Part shown: piece after piece, positions 34,480 to 61,150 of the stretch | Layout: the number at the start of each line of letters is the position of its first letter | How positions within the stretch are numbered: position 1 is the stretch's first letter | From: Camelus bactrianus | Taxonomy: Eukaryota > Chordata > Mammalia > Artiodactyla > Camelidae | DNA length: 64,000 nt | Reading direction: 5' to 3' | Assembly: GCF_048773025.1 (NCBI RefSeq) | Contig: NC_133556.1 | Span: forward strand, 5,797,001-5,861,000 | Notes under the pieces: generated by a model | Told to the model about the DNA's origin: nothing | Databases searched by the model: none | What the model saw: the letters and a program-made list of their open reading frames with translations, nothing else | Translations under genes and position numbers: made by a program

Positions 34480-36079
34480 AATTAGTAAACCCACTTGTCA
34501 GAATCTGTCCTAATTAAATAATCCAAAAGACATTTGCACAAAAATCTTCATTTAAATATTTCTTAACGTCGCAGAACTTTGGAAATATTCGACGTGTCTG
34601 GAAACAGAGGAAGTGTAGGAAAATTTTGAATGTCAATGGCCTGATATTAAGCATTTTGAAGTAGTACACGTGATTTCACATCAGTCACATCGGGCTTTCC
34701 CAGGTGGCAAGGAACAAAGTGAGACTTTTGCTGGTGAAGGATTTATTGTAAGGACACACGCGGAAGTCAGGAGACAGGGTAAAATGGCAGCTGCAGCCAA
34801 GTCAAGTGATGCAGAGAATAAAACCTTGTTTGGGGCCTGGAGGTTATTCAGGCTGTCATCTCATTAGGCTGTGGGCCGTCAGTTCAAGGTGGCTGGGCTC
34901 CCTTCTGTGACCTCTGCCATGGGATGCGCCAGCCTCTTTGTTTCTCTAGCTCGGTTGGTTTTTCTCTCTACTCAAACCTCAGCTTACTCATGACCTCCGT
35001 GGCTTCTATCACCTAATGACTTCTGCTTACTGATTTCTGCTTCACCCCAGTTTTCTGTGTGTCTCACATTTAAATGTCCCAAGAAAAGAGATCTGATTGC
35101 TTAAGTTCCCTACTGTTCCATTAGTCAGAGCTCTCAGACCAGACCATGTCCATTATCCACTGGCCAGCATATGTATATTTTATAAGCTGTGCTCCCATCA
35201 GGTGCCCAAACCTGAGCCCATTGGCCTGGGTCCAAATAGTGGTCACACAACATGAATGTGGCAGGTTCTTCAAGCATACAACCATAGTTTTGAACCATGT
35301 CTAAAATAATAAATAAAAACATATACATACGAAAACAGGAAAGGGATAAATTGAAGCCATCATAGTCGAGTTAGGGTGGAGGGATTACAGGGGATTCTTT
35401 TTCTCCATTTTGCAATTGTCATTTAATGATACTGTAATTGCCTTTCAGTTTTCAAGATTATTTTTTTTTAAGTAATCTCTTCCAAGCAATAGGAGTCCTG
35501 CAACCAAGCTACTAAGTTCAGTCCCTGCCATGAATGTGCCTTGGAACACAGAGCAAAGTCACAACCATAAAGCCCGTGGTGACCCTGGCACAGAAGGTGG
35601 AGTGTTGGTTCCGCTGTATCAGGCCAGTTAAAAGGGAAGGCCATAATTGTAGGTAAGGCAAAAGCGTCTGCTGTTACTCTGAAAACTTTTAAACTGCTAT
35701 AATAGCATATGTCACATGAGCAAAACACAGAACCTTAGAACTAGCTTGGTTGTGGAAAGACGTCCTTTGTCCACAGGCCAAGTATTTGAAAATACCACCC
35801 ACTCAATTGGCAGACATCGCCAGGGCCCGAGAGAAACTACACGGCAGGGTTATGAAACCAGCCACCCCTGGCTTCACTCTGATCTTCCTCTGTCTACACC
35901 CTTCTTTCAGCTCCTCTCCCACAGACATATAATTACTAAGTATTATTATTGCTGGATAATAACTGTAATTACTACAAGGGCTGCCCGAGGTGGAAGAGAC
36001 AGGAGAAATCGAATTATTAGATGGACTGGTGCCTGTGCTGGACAGTCTGTCTGTATCCCGGAAAGTCTGAATCCCCTCC
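34480..36079. other. Region upstream of ZKSCAN1, no gene seen
   Basis: A short old LINE-like piece lies at about 34490-34640 (gcacaaaaatcttcatttaa). The remainder holds no recognised exon. The frame on the minus strand near 35468-35728 was considered as a retrocopy remnant but matched no family I recognise. Confidence 0.4.
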
Positions 36080-36261
36080 TCCTTCCTTCCCAGCCTTAAT
36101 TCGGGGCGCACAGGCTGAGGGAGGGAACCCCAAAGGGGGAGGCTTGACCACTGCAGGGGATGGGCCGGGGCCGGCGTTCTGCAACCGAGACGCCGAATCC
36201 TCCCGCGCTCCTAGAGAGGACGCGGAAGTGTGGCGCAGTCCCGGAAGGCGAGGTGTTGACA

Positions 36262-50015
<13,754 letters not shown>

Positions 50016-52974
50016 TGCGAGAATTTGTCAACAAGCCATTTCACCCTTTTGTTTCTAAAATTATTGCAGAGATGTGTGCCCACGGAGGGGAAAAAAACAG
50101 CCTCAACAGATTTAAAAGGACAAAAAAATCACACTTGGGATCCTTCCAGTGACATCAGCAGTGTTCTTCCTTTGTCTGGCCTGCGGGTGTGTGATTGCTC
50201 CAAGCTGACCACATGGATAACCCACATGCTGTTTCCACACCAGATAAAAGCACACAGACAGGCCAACGTCAGGCTTTTCAGAAATGAGGATACCTTTCAG
50301 GCACTCTCAGACTCTCCACAACCACACATGGGATTGAAAGGTGAAGATCGGCTCTGTGAAGATGACACCGAGGTTAAAAACCTATTTGCCGCAAACAAGC
50401 CCTACTTGGCCAACATCTTGCTGAACCTTATTTCTCAAAAAAGAGGGACAGTCCACACAAAAACCACATTGGGACATGCTGCTCGAACTAGTTCCATATA
50501 CGGTAAGGTATGTACACGGGCACTGGGGGCCTACCAAAGCTATCGGGATCTAGGACCGTGCTGATCAGTGTCAAACCAAAGATTTCTGTCTCTTCCCGAA
50601 AGAGAGGCATGTGCGCCAGTCTGCGGTTCCAGAGGATGGCCACAAACGTAGACGGGTGTGTCCTCATCACTGAGATCAGCTCTACGGAAACGGCAGCAGT
50701 GACTCAGAACACTTCCCTCCCTTCATGAAATCCCCGAGCCCCTAAGCACTGTCGCTCTCCTCGGTGCGTTTCTCCACAAGTTAGCACTTGATTGTGTGCT
50801 GTCTTTGAACCCTTCATTGTTCCGTGTGTGAAAGTTTCCATCACTCCCCAGAAGAGATGCTTCTGTCATCAGGGGATGTGTTCATACCCCTGACAGCCCT
50901 GGACACAGGGCCGAGCACAGAAGCGCTCATCCTGCCTGACTTTGAGCCGGACTTGCACACTTACGGTAAAGCCCTGTGAGTCACAGGCACCTGAAATCTG
51001 CCAGCCTGGCCCGGCTGGCAGTCGGGGCGTTCAGGGCTCCAGGCCTGCCGAGGCTCAAGAGTCCGATGCTGTTCTCGTCCTAAACACAAAAGAGAGGCGC
51101 TGGTTAGCTGCCTGCACAGACTGCACCTACACATGGATCAGCGAGTAAACACTGGACTGTCAGAAATGACTTCACTGTCATCACCTTAAAGAAGAAAAAT
51201 GTGAACACTTACTAAGGACATTTTTTGGTACCTGTCAATGGCAAAGATCTTAACCAGAACCTCTTCAGCCCCCTGCAGAAACAACATGACCTGGGCACTT
51301 TCTGAATCATTTGTAACTTTCAGTAATACGGTTCAGAAGATGTGATTGTTGTTGCCTTTCAGAAAGAGGAACGTTTGTAGGGAGCATTTTTTTCCCTGCA
51401 CTTTACAGAAACATTTAAAAAAATTGACATCATTAGCTGGCAATTACCTAAACGTGTTTGTTGCTTTGAGAAAGTCACAAACATGTGAAGCTGTGGTTGG
51501 TTGTATCACAGTCATACTCAACGGTGTCTTTTCTGTTTCTCGTCACTAAAGACTGAGGCGAGGTTATGTAACGTTGACCTTTCCCGTCACCTGTGCAGGA
51601 GGTTGCATTGGCTTCTGTGTGGAAGCTAGTGACAGGCCGTTTTCAGGTCCACATACAGCACCGTGGGCTCCGTCAGAAAGCGTCAGGGCCTTAGGCAGAG
51701 ATGAACCTGCTCACGAGAGTGTGCGGCTGATCCTGCACAGCCCTGCGGGGACTTGGAGTCTAAGAACACAACCTGAAGACCATGCCCATGACGGGAGACA
51801 CCCCACCCCCTTCAGAGTTTGAGATTTTCTGTCAAGAACTGAAACTGTCATTTGTCAGCTATTCGCTAAGCAGCAACCCACACCTGTGAGACAGCGTCGC
51901 TTCACGAGGACCCAAGGAGGTGGGGGCAGCTGTGGCCTTGGCTCCAGGCTAAACTGAACTTCTGCACGACACTTGTCCTCTGGCCTCTCCTTGCGGCCTG
52001 GACCGGCTACAGCTGCCCTGTGGCTTCCTGGTGATTGCGTCGGTGCTGCCGGGGGAAGGCGGCTGGTGGCCGGAGTGCCCTCCAGTCTGAGGAGAGCAGG
52101 AGAGATGCTCCAGAGGAGCGAACCTAAGTAACTTTTTATAGTAACACGAAGGTGGAAGAAATGCTTTCAGGAATCTTCTTCAGAGAGTGAAGCATAGAAA
52201 GCTGCCGGTGCTCTTGAGCAAAGACTTTGCCGGGAAGCAGCCGCCAGCCGTGAGGTGCCTGGCTCCTCAACCCTGAGCGGAGCGCCGGCCGCACTGAGGA
52301 GGGGAGGGTCGTTGGCTACACCTTTTGAGCCACAGCTACACGCTGACATCATTCATCCCTCTTTTTTTTCTTTAATGGAAATTAAAGAAAATCTGTGCCC
52401 CCACATTTAATTCCTGTTTTACTGGGACATCGTACTGACCATGGGGGATGGCCCCTCGGGGTTGCTTCAGGTCTTCAGCAACACACTCCTTGAAGCAGCT
52501 ATTTGAAGTTGTGTTTTCTGAAGAAAACAGGCTCCTGCTGTTTATTAAAACCATGTACAGTGCATTCATTTATCAACTGCTCAGTGCAGAGTGCAACTGG
52601 GCCATAGTCCTAAAGGCTTATAGCATCTAATCAGTGCTCAGGATAGTCATTCGGAAGTTCCTGACTGGCTGAAGTCTGTCAGCAGTTGAAGTGCTCTCTA
52701 GCTAACCATTAGCATGCTGGCTGACCCAGTGGAAGTTTGTGGGAGGTTTTTTAAAACTACACCTTAATCTTGCCAGGAAGAGACGTGAAATCCTTCAGGT
52801 TGTGGGGGGGTTGCGTCTTCTTCATCCTGGAAGGCAAGGCTGAAGCCTGAGACGGTCGAGGTTTGAGGCATCTTGATATGTAAGGCACTTAGGATTTTAT
52901 TAAGGGCATACAAGGGAAACTGTGCTAAGTATGCACAGAGAGGTGGACACGTTTGATGTGAGACAAGTCACATC
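50016..52974 (+). other. ZKSCAN1: ZKSCAN1 3' UTR (distal end undetermined)
   Basis: No further coding exon is convincing; frames at 50025-50564 and nearby lack family features. I see no strong AATAAA near the stop. Candidates further on are 53079-53084, 54458-54463, 55844-55849 and 56173-56178, so the 3' UTR may be several kilobases long, as I believe it is in human. Confidence 0.5.
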
Positions 52975-53290
52975 TCCCATCATAGAGTTCATTCCGAGAA
53001 GGAAACTCTTGAATGTGATGAGTGTGGCAAAGCCTTGAACCGCATCTCAGCCCTTAGCATCAGAAAGCTTACACTGTAAATAAACTGCTAATATTATGTG
53101 TGAGGAAAACTTTATTGTATAGCACTCATTGCTTTGGACAGAAAATGAATTCCGTCAGTCTGTTCCAATCATGTAATGAATTTCAGAAACACTGCAGAGG
53201 AAGCTCAATCTTAACTCCAAAGGATCCACGGAAGAAAAAAAAAATGTGGGGAAATGCTAGAGAAATAGCAAAATGTACGACTTCTGACAA
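52975..53290 (+). pseudogene. Decayed C2H2 zinc-finger block
   Basis: From 52981 the frame reads HRVHSEKETLECDECGKALN then RISALSIRKL and stops at 53077-53079. This is an HxxxH end, a linker like HTGEKP, and a finger with both cysteines but no zinc-binding histidines at its end. Further on, around 53190-53260, shifted-frame scraps resembling QRIHGRK and KCGE are readable. It could be the remains of extra ZKSCAN1-type fingers or of a lost neighbouring zinc-finger gene. It lies within or beyond the ZKSCAN1 3' UTR. Confidence 0.6.
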
Positions 53291-56200
53291 GAACTGTTAA
53301 TGTCAGGTACTTCTATATGTTTTGTACAACCGTGGTGTCAGTGTCTGTGTTTTGTACCTCCAGCCCCGTTGTTATTCTGTACAGCCCCTGTAAACAGATA
53401 ATGTATTTTATTTTAATCTATTTGACAGAACACATCACTCCAGAAAAGCAACGTCTGGGAGTGAGTAGTGAAGAAGATTGTGATTATAGACAAAAAAGTC
53501 AGTTCCAAGAACTGAGGAGGGGGGAAAAGAGAAAACAAAAAAACAAAAAACCTTCAGAGTTTGGAGTTTATCAAGTCAAGAGAGATGAGCAGATTGGTTA
53601 GGAGAGGCAGGTTCACAAGGCTCTAAAATGGAGCAGTTCCTCCAAACATCTGCAGCTTCCTGGGACTTCCCTCGTCACAGCCAGGAGTTTGACCTCTTAG
53701 CTGCCAGATCAGCGTTTCAAGCAAAGAGAAGGGGGTCCTCTGAGCTTGTCAGGGGGAGTGAGAAGGTCTTCGTTTTGCATTGAGGTGGGGGGTGTTTAGG
53801 AAGACCAGTGGGACCCCTTAACCTTAACTGGATGCTGTTAACCATAGGCCTGCCTCTCCCACTAACTCGTAAATCCTTGCTTAGAAAATCAGAGCCAGGA
53901 AGACACCAAGACGGAGAAAACAGGCACAGATGTGTCTAGTTCCTGGCGTGGCAGGAAGGTTCTAGAAGCATTTTGCAGTGTTCCCTCTGGCTGTCTCCTG
54001 TGTAGCTTCCCTTCCCCCGACGGACTTGCCCTGGTTTCTGCTTGTTAGGAAGGAGGCCTTGTGAAGATTCATAGCCGTGAAAGAACTGTTTCTTACTTTT
54101 CATCCTGGAGTTGATCACCTTTTACTCTGGGTCTGGTCCTCCTGACGTCCTCCCCTGAAGACCAGGTTCATCCTCCCATCCTCCTGGAAGGCTCACTGTG
54201 CAAACTGGAGTAACGGTATTGAAACAGGAGTCAAGCAGGGACAGCGATTCTTGTCAGAGGGGCCCTATTTCTGTGTCCCGCTCTGTGCGACTTCTCAGAA
54301 ACATTTATGAGGGGGCTGTGGTTCCCCAGTGGGAAGCCCAGTGCAGGTCTGCAGATTGCAAAGTGAAAACGTGGAGAAAAGGATACTCAATGGTATAAAT
54401 AGATCTTTTCGTAGAAGTTAGAGTAGATTTTTTATTTCAGCTACTACTGGAGAATATAATAAAAAGCATTATTTGAGAAGTTTCCCTAACATTTAGGTTT
54501 CGTTTTTAGAATGGACATGCTACTGTACATTTTAAAGTAGTTACTTATTTTGCTATTCAAATTAATTTTTTATTATATCTGAGAAGGATATTATCTGTTT
54601 TACTTTTCAAAGTTTTGTAAAGCAAACTTGAAGTTCTAGGGGAGGTAAGCCATCTCCAATTCTGCAGGTCAAAGAAAAGTTTGGGAAATACTTTGGACAT
54701 CTCATAATACAGAATGTCTTAACACGAGAACTTAGCTTCACAGTGTCTGGTTCTGTTTAATAGCAGATACCACAAACCTCATGTTTTTCTCTTATCCTAA
54801 AACAGTGGAAGGTATAGAAGGGGCATTCGGTTGACTTCTGGACAATGGTCTGCTGTTGTTTTAACCTTTTTTTTTTTTTCTCCCTTTTAATCTTTGAGAT
54901 TCTCACCTACACTTACTAAAGAATCATGACTCACCTCACATTACACTGTAATTAGCAAAGTTAATTGGTCTTAAAGTTAAATTTTCTCCCTTCAGCAGGC
55001 ATTCATTCAGCAGTCAGGCTGAGGGGTTTTAGATGCAAAGAATAAGTTCTGTGAGTGTTTGAAAGGTGGTATTGAAACTGGGATCTCTTTCCAGCTTCAG
55101 ATTTGGGTTTCAGGCTTCTCGGGTCCAGGGAAGGGTCTGGGCAGCTGCAGTCGCCCCATGTCACCATCAGTTGGTCTTCTGATAAGGTCAGGTGTGTTAG
55201 CAAGGAGATGGGAGGCAGAGTGGGAAGGGCCGGGACTCCCAACTGGGCAGGGTAATGAGGCAACCTGGGGAAGGAGGGGAGAGAGACTGTTGGGTGTGAT
55301 GGGCGGAGCAGTGCTCACCCGCCTTCCCCCCCACTTCAGCTGCTTCACAGTGTGAATAAGGTTTTAGTCCATCCAAGCAAGGACAACGCATGTTAGACAG
55401 AGGTGCTTCCGCCGGCCGCAGAGGTTCTAGCATGAATATGTGAGGAGGTGGGTGGGAGGAAGTAGGTTGTGATGACACAGGAGAATTTGGTCTAAAAAGA
55501 TACCGGTTGGGGGGAAAGGGTGGGATATGCAAACAAAAGCAGCAGTTATTTTAAAACAAACGTATTTTTATTAACTTTTAGTTAAATATAGATTATTACA
55601 ACCAGGTCAACATAAGCCTAAATCTATATATAGCGCTAACTCAGGCATCGTCTTGTTTATCTGTAGACTGGCTGAAACAAACCTTTCCTGTCTTGTCAGT
55701 TCCTGGTTTTCTTAGTTTAGAATAAATTAGACCAAAAGAAACTTACTTGTCTTTGTATCCCCGCAGAGTTAAGTTATTGCTGTTAAAACCTGGCCTTTTC
55801 ATTTCTCTAGTCTTCATAGAGTCCAGATGCTTGGTAGATGTTCAATAAATGATTTTTAATTGAATTTGTTTATTTTTAATCCTCATTAACATTTCTAGAA
55901 AGGCTTTCAATAAATAATGAAATCTTAGAGAAAAATGTTTTTTTTTTAAGCTGGGAAACTCCTCCATTGAAAATAATTTGAAAACTTGATCAAGGACTAA
56001 AGTTCCAATCGTGAGAAATGGCAGCAAAATAAAATTTATATGCATTTATAGTCAGTGGTCCATTTTAGGAGGCCAGTGGTGTCTGACAAATTAGAGTAGT
56101 GAGGTCGGGGAAGGAAGTTGTGGGGATTTGTAATATTCTCTATGTTGTTTCTCTTCTGGGTCATGGTAAAACAATAAATTAATCATCTCTAGGTGGCAGT

Positions 56201-56975
56201 GTTTGTGGCATTTGTTTTTTGTCGTTGGTTGTGTAAAACGCGTGTTTTGGGTAAAGAGAAAAGTATAATTTCAAAGTCAAAAACTAGAACTGTGACCCAA
56301 AACAATCCTCACCAAATGTCACGTTCTAAGTAATTTCACAAGAGCTGAGAGCTCTAGGAAGCTTTTTGGAAAGACGGCCACAGAATGAAAAGCCGTGGAA
56401 TAAAAGTTGCTTTTTAACGATCCCCCCAAAACATAATTTTCTCATAAGATAGAACCATTAAAATAACCTTTGACCAATTTATGAAACTTAGAAAGCTGGA
56501 CGTCCTAATGGCAGGAGCAGCATGTAAAGCTGATAGTTTAGACCTTCAAACTCTGACCTCTAACCTAAAAACCTTTGTTATTTCATAACTCATAGAAACA
56601 CTCCATTTGGGTTTTCTTCCCCACTTTGTCTCATATAAGTTTTTTTCACCCTATTAAGAAACCAGAGGGAGGTGCAGAGTGTTCTGTTTTCCTCTGTGCT
56701 TCAGTTTCTGGATCCTTAAGGAATACTAACCCCCTGCCCTGCTTGCTTTCCAGGCCTATGGTGGGATAAACATTTTTTAAAGTAAATAAAGGTGCACATG
56801 TGAAAAAACAGTGTATTTTTACTACAGTAACTTCATGGCCAAACCTTAGTTCCGGGGCACTTTACCCTCTCCTGTCCAACTGTCATCCTGTCCTGGACTC
56901 CAAGATAGAACTTGAGGTGAAGGCTTGTGTGAAGATGGTTTATTTTAGGAAATAATTCCAGAGAACAGAAGTTAT
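53291..56975. other. ZKSCAN1 distal 3' UTR or intergenic DNA
   Basis: No conserved coding exon was recognised. The frame at 53400-53600 (EHITPEKQRLGVSSEEDCDY...) is hydrophilic and follows a tttgacag acceptor-like sequence, but lacks a family signature. AATAAA hexamers lie at 54458, 55844 and 56173. Confidence 0.4.
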
Positions 56976-57060
56976 TTATTTAATGGAGGTACTGGGGCTT
57001 GAACCCAGGACTTTGTGCATGCTTAGCACATGGTCTACCACTGAGCTAGACCCTCCCCCA
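56976..57060 (-). repeat. tRNA-Ala-derived SINE, antisense
   Basis: The + strand reads ggaggtactggggcttgaac, then ccactgagctagaccctccc, the reverse complement of the B and A boxes. The body and tail are mostly missing. Confidence 0.88.
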
Positions 57061-57869
57061 AAATCTCCCTTTTGTAAGTGAAACATCCTGGCAGTGTCCC
57101 CCATCCCGTGAGTCCCTAAAAAATACAACCTTGAAATCAAGCCTTTGTGAACACAGGGGCCCCATTACAATCTCATGTGATGGACAGAATTTCACATGGC
57201 CTCTGTGATTCTCCCAAATTGCCCCAATCTCTACTCAGTCCATTCCCCTGCCCCAGTCCTCGACCTTTTGCAAATCCAGATCCTCTTGAGGAGGAACGGT
57301 ATTTCCTCTGGAATGCTGGAAAGTGCCACACAGGTTTAAGAGGCCTTTCTCTTCCCAGACTACTCATGTCCCTTTGCCAGTGGTCACCGCCACTGCCTCC
57401 AGTTCTGAGATGTCTTCAGTATGACCACTGCAGATCCTTGAACCTGGAAGGTGCTAGTCTGACTCTACCCTGCCTGGGTTATCTGTCATCGTGCGCCCTG
57501 CATTTGGTTCTGGACTCCACATTTTAAAAGAGAGACAGACCAACTGCAGGATGGTAAAAACAAAACCACCTCATGTCTGCAATAAAGGGTTTTGTTTGTT
57601 GAGAAAACTCATCAGAACTTGGTCCCTGCCCTCCAGTTATCTAAAGATCTGTCATGTTAGAAGAGGGATTCAATTTAGTCTGCATGACTCCAAGAAATAG
57701 ACCTGAATCCCTTTCAACAAATGTTATCAAGCCATGTGCTGGGTGTCAGGAATAATAAAAAAGAGAGACCACATGAGTAAGGCAGGTAAGTGAAACCAGC
57801 TCTGCCCAGCCGCTACCAGGACTTTGGGCAAACTGGAAAAAAAGCACCCCTTCCTCAAGGCACCTGACT

Positions 57870-57881
57870 GCCCTCTGCTGG
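57870..57881 (-). promoter_or_regulatory. CTCF-like site 1, reverse orientation
   Basis: The minus strand reads TGGCCAGCAGAGGGCAGTC, a full match to the core CCASYAGRKGGC. It shares the 16-mer tgccctctgctggcca with the second site 395 bp away. Confidence 0.6.
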
Positions 57882-58264
57882 CCAGTTGTGACAACTGTAC
57901 AACTCCCTGTCCTTTTTGGTATAGGAAATTACAAAGCCAGTGTGAACAGAGTGATCTCATGTGATCCAAATGCTTTAACGTTGTCAGAGCAGATTATTAT
58001 GATGCCCATTTTCCAGACAATTAAGTTCCATATCCAAGGTCCCCAAGGCTCATTAGCAAGAGAGCTCCAGCTCTAATCTATGGGGGTTGTCTAACGACAT
58101 CACCTTTATTCTCTTCCTTTCATTGTGTTTACCCTAATGAATGTCTTTGCAGTTTCTCAACATGTTGTACAGGTGGACTTCCTCTGGGAAGAAGAAAAGG
58201 GACGTTTTCGAAGCTGTAACAGGCGAGGAGCTTGGCAAATTCGCAGAGAAATCAAGGTTTGATT

Positions 58265-58276
58265 GCCCTCTGCTGG
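58265..58276 (-). promoter_or_regulatory. CTCF-like site 2, reverse orientation
   Basis: The minus strand reads TGGCCAGCAGAGGGCAATC, again a full match to the CTCF core and in the same direction as the site at 57870. Flanks beyond the 16-mer differ, so a recent duplication is not obvious. Confidence 0.6.
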
Positions 58277-59759
58277 CCAAACGTAGGGATGGCAGCAAAA
58301 ATAAGTGATGGTGAGACTGAGAGAGGAAAATCCAGAAAGCAACCATTTTAGAGAGAACCGTGACACCTAGCTGGAAGGAGAGGGAGGGAACCAGGACCTA
58401 AGTAACCAGTGATAGCTTTTCCCCGTTTGGATTTCTGCTACAAAGGGGAGGGGGTCCCTTTCTTTTTCAAACTGAATAATCCTTCAAGACAAAAGAGAAC
58501 TGAATAATGTAGAGACAGTAAAGCGGGAGAGTAGGGATGTTATTTAAATGAGGAGCCATGGACTCTCAGGGTCGTTTTACGTTTTACATTCCAAGACCCA
58601 GAAGCAACTTTCAGACAAGATCATGGAACCCCCTTGTTGGTGATCTTTGGGACAATCATACGTGAGAGTTTTCAAATATTTTCAAGGGCTGACAAGAACA
58701 ACTACATGCCATTTTGTGAGAGAAAAGAAGTAATCAGGACTACAATCAAGTCAGTGAGTTGAAATTACAGGAAAGCAGGTTTTTGCTTTAATTTAAGGGA
58801 CTTTTAGCAATCAGAACTCTCCAAAAGGAGGGAACTGTTCTAAAGTAGTCAGCTCCCAGCCACAGAAGCAGTTAGAAGCAGAGGGCTGTCACAGAAAGGA
58901 TGTTTGCATGTCAGGAGATGTTAGGCTGTGCATCCCCAAGATGACACGTTCGCTCAGTCACCATTTAATGGTCTCCTCTCTATTACCATTGACCATGTCC
59001 ATAATTATTTGTTTACATATTTGCCAAGAACTGCGTGTATTTTTCATTTTTCATTTTCTTCTTGTGCCTTCACACAGTGCCTGATAGAGTGTAGCTTCTT
59101 TAAGTTTGTTGAATGAATTCATTGGAAGAGTAGGAGGTTCTTGGAAATCAAAACCATTCTGAAGAGGAAATGCACATTACAGTGAGCCACCAGTCACACC
59201 GGCTAAATTTTCCTTTGCTCTCTTGTGGTTTTGTCATCTGGTCATGGTAATATTAATGCGAGACGATAATGGACCACCTAAGTTAACCTGTTTTACTTTA
59301 CATACTTCTGTATGTCTTTGAAAAAAATTTTTTTAATTTAAATGATCCTAGAAAACATAGGGGAAAATGCTGTCTCATCTCTACAAATCTATAATGCATT
59401 TAGACGGAATTCAGTGCGCAGGCACGCTGCTGTCCCTTAACACGTGTGCCTTTTGAGGGACCAGGCAAAAGCAAACTCAGTGGGGGCCATAAGGGGTGGG
59501 GCTGAGATCGAAAACACTGAGAATGTACAGTCTGGAAACCCGCAGCTGAGCCGAGGGGTGGGGGTGGAGGTAGGCAAAGACCTTTCTACAAAGTCCTGCA
59601 GCATCAGGAGCACTTAGACGGCAGCCTCAGACATTTCTGTCCAGGAAGTTTAGAACCCGCAAAGCCCCCAAGATCACAGCTACTTCAGGTTGATGCCGCT
59701 GTGACCTGGTTCTGAGGATGGTACTTGAATCTCTGGCTTCGTGGGATAAGCGTGGGGCT

Positions 59760-60560
59760 CTATGTCTGTAAACGGGGACCGGGTTCATCACGTGACCGAC
59801 CTGAGGGTCACAGATGAACGGGCCTCTGAAGTCCACGAAGGGGACCAAGGTCGCTGCGCCGAGCTCACGCCTCTCCTTGGCCCTGGGCGTCGGGGGCGGG
59901 CTGCGAGAACCCCCAAGCCTTCATCTGGTCGTCTCCTCCTTGGTTTAAAAAAAATGGAGAGGGGACGTGGTCCCCGCCCGTTCACATTGCGGGGGCGCCT
60001 AACTCTAGTTGCTGCTGAGCCTCAACCTCCCAGGTACCCGAGACACCGAGATGACCGAAGACCTCCCAGATTCCTAGAGGGGCCGCTGCGGACCCCTACC
60101 CTACAGCTCTCCGTGGGCGGGGCTATTACGCACTTCCGGCTGCGCCGGCCGCGGTGAGCGTCGAGGTGTTCCAGCGCGCTGAACGGCTGTGACTCGCGGT
60201 GAGCCTCCGGGTCCCCGGTTCTCGTGGCAGGCGGAAGAGGGAGTTTCCGTCGAAAGGATGCGGAGAAGGAGGGGTGTGTTAGGCAGCTGTGTCCCCTGGG
60301 GACCCCCCAGACCGGTCCTGAGAGGGCGGTGGGAGGAGCCCTCTGTCCCTGCCCAGCCCCAGACGGCGGAGGCATTTGTGCCTTGAAAGACTTTTCCACC
60401 TCCAGGGGTTTAAGAGTTGAAAGTTGGTCTCTTTCGCGTTCTAGAGCAGTTTTTCTCTCCACTCCCTGAGCCGAGGCGTCCGTCAGTCTGAACAGGGCTG
60501 CCTTCTTTTCCCTGCCTCTCAACTGGCGGCCCGAACTCGAGGCTAATAGATAAGAATGCG
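59760..60560 (+). promoter_or_regulatory. ZSCAN21: CpG-island promoter, probably ZSCAN21
   Basis: CpG-rich DNA surrounds cgcacttccggc (ETS-type, 60129-60140), followed by a ctcgcg|gtgag donor. The layout matches the ZKSCAN1 promoter. In human the next gene after ZKSCAN1 on the same strand is ZSCAN21, so the assignment is by position only; no coding exon of it is inside the window. Confidence 0.6.
60135..60198 (+). other. ZSCAN21: Probable ZSCAN21 exon 1 (5' UTR)
   Basis: The first exon is inferred from the ETS motif to the donor gactcgcg|gtgagcc (exon end 60198). A second donor-like site, gccgcg|gtgagcg, lies at 60152-60157. The start of transcription is estimated. Everything to the window end would be intron 1. 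Confidence 0.5.
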
Positions 60561-61010
60561 CCCGAGGAGATTAGGGACCGCCTGCGAGAAATAGCCTCAG
60601 AAGTTTGGGGCAGTGTCTGATCTAAGGAAGAAACAGTCCTTTGGGCTTTGTTCAGGTTCGAAAGCACATAACAGGTTTTCCTCAAGTTTGGAAACACTTA
60701 TTTAAAGGGCCATTTATTTATAGTTTGTCAAGAGAAAGGTGATCTGGTGAGTGGGGTACTTGGAAATCTCCTGTTACATAAGGAACAGTTGAAAAAAACT
60801 GAAGAAAAGAGTTAAAAGGCAAGAAAATTGTTTTCAGGTATTGAAAGGCAACTATGGAAAAAAGTCAGTTTTGGTTTAAGATGGAACTAGGATCAGTAAA
60901 GAAAGAAGATGAAAAGTGACGCAGAATTTGATGCGGGTTAAAGAAAACTTTGTAACAATCAGAACTGTCCAGCAGTAGAAATCTGTGCCTCAAGAATGAT
61001 CAAATTTGTG

Positions 61011-61141
61011 GGGAGGGTATAGCTCAGTGGTAGAGCACATGCTTAGCATGCACGACGTCCTGGGTTCAATCCCCAGTACCCCCATTAAAATAACAAACAA
61101 AACTAATTACCTCTCTCCCCCTCCAAAAAAATTTTTAATGG
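61011..61141 (+). repeat. tRNA-Ala-derived SINE, full length, with target-site duplication
   Basis: The head gggagggtatagctcagtgg, the B box gggttcaatccccagtaccc and the body (aactaattacctctctcccc) with an A-rich tail are complete. The direct repeat tcaaatttg flanks it at 61000-61008 and 61142-61150. It looks like the best-preserved and likely youngest copy in the window. Confidence 0.92.
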
Positions 61142-61150
61142 TCAAATTTG

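Larger units (their letters stand above)
57061..59759. other. Intergenic DNA between ZKSCAN1 and the 60-kb promoter
   Basis: It contains two CTCF-like motifs (listed separately) and a MIR-like stretch at about 57920-58060 (gatgcccattttccagacaa). No exon was recognised. Confidence 0.45.

Noticed and set aside
35468-35728. Possible retrocopy of a host gene on the minus strand
   Set aside because: No protein family could be recognised, and there is no poly(A) tail or target duplication to support retrotransposition.
50025-50564. 179-codon frame just after the ZKSCAN1 stop
   Set aside because: It starts in the 3' UTR with no acceptor or domain; the text gives no zinc-finger or other motif.
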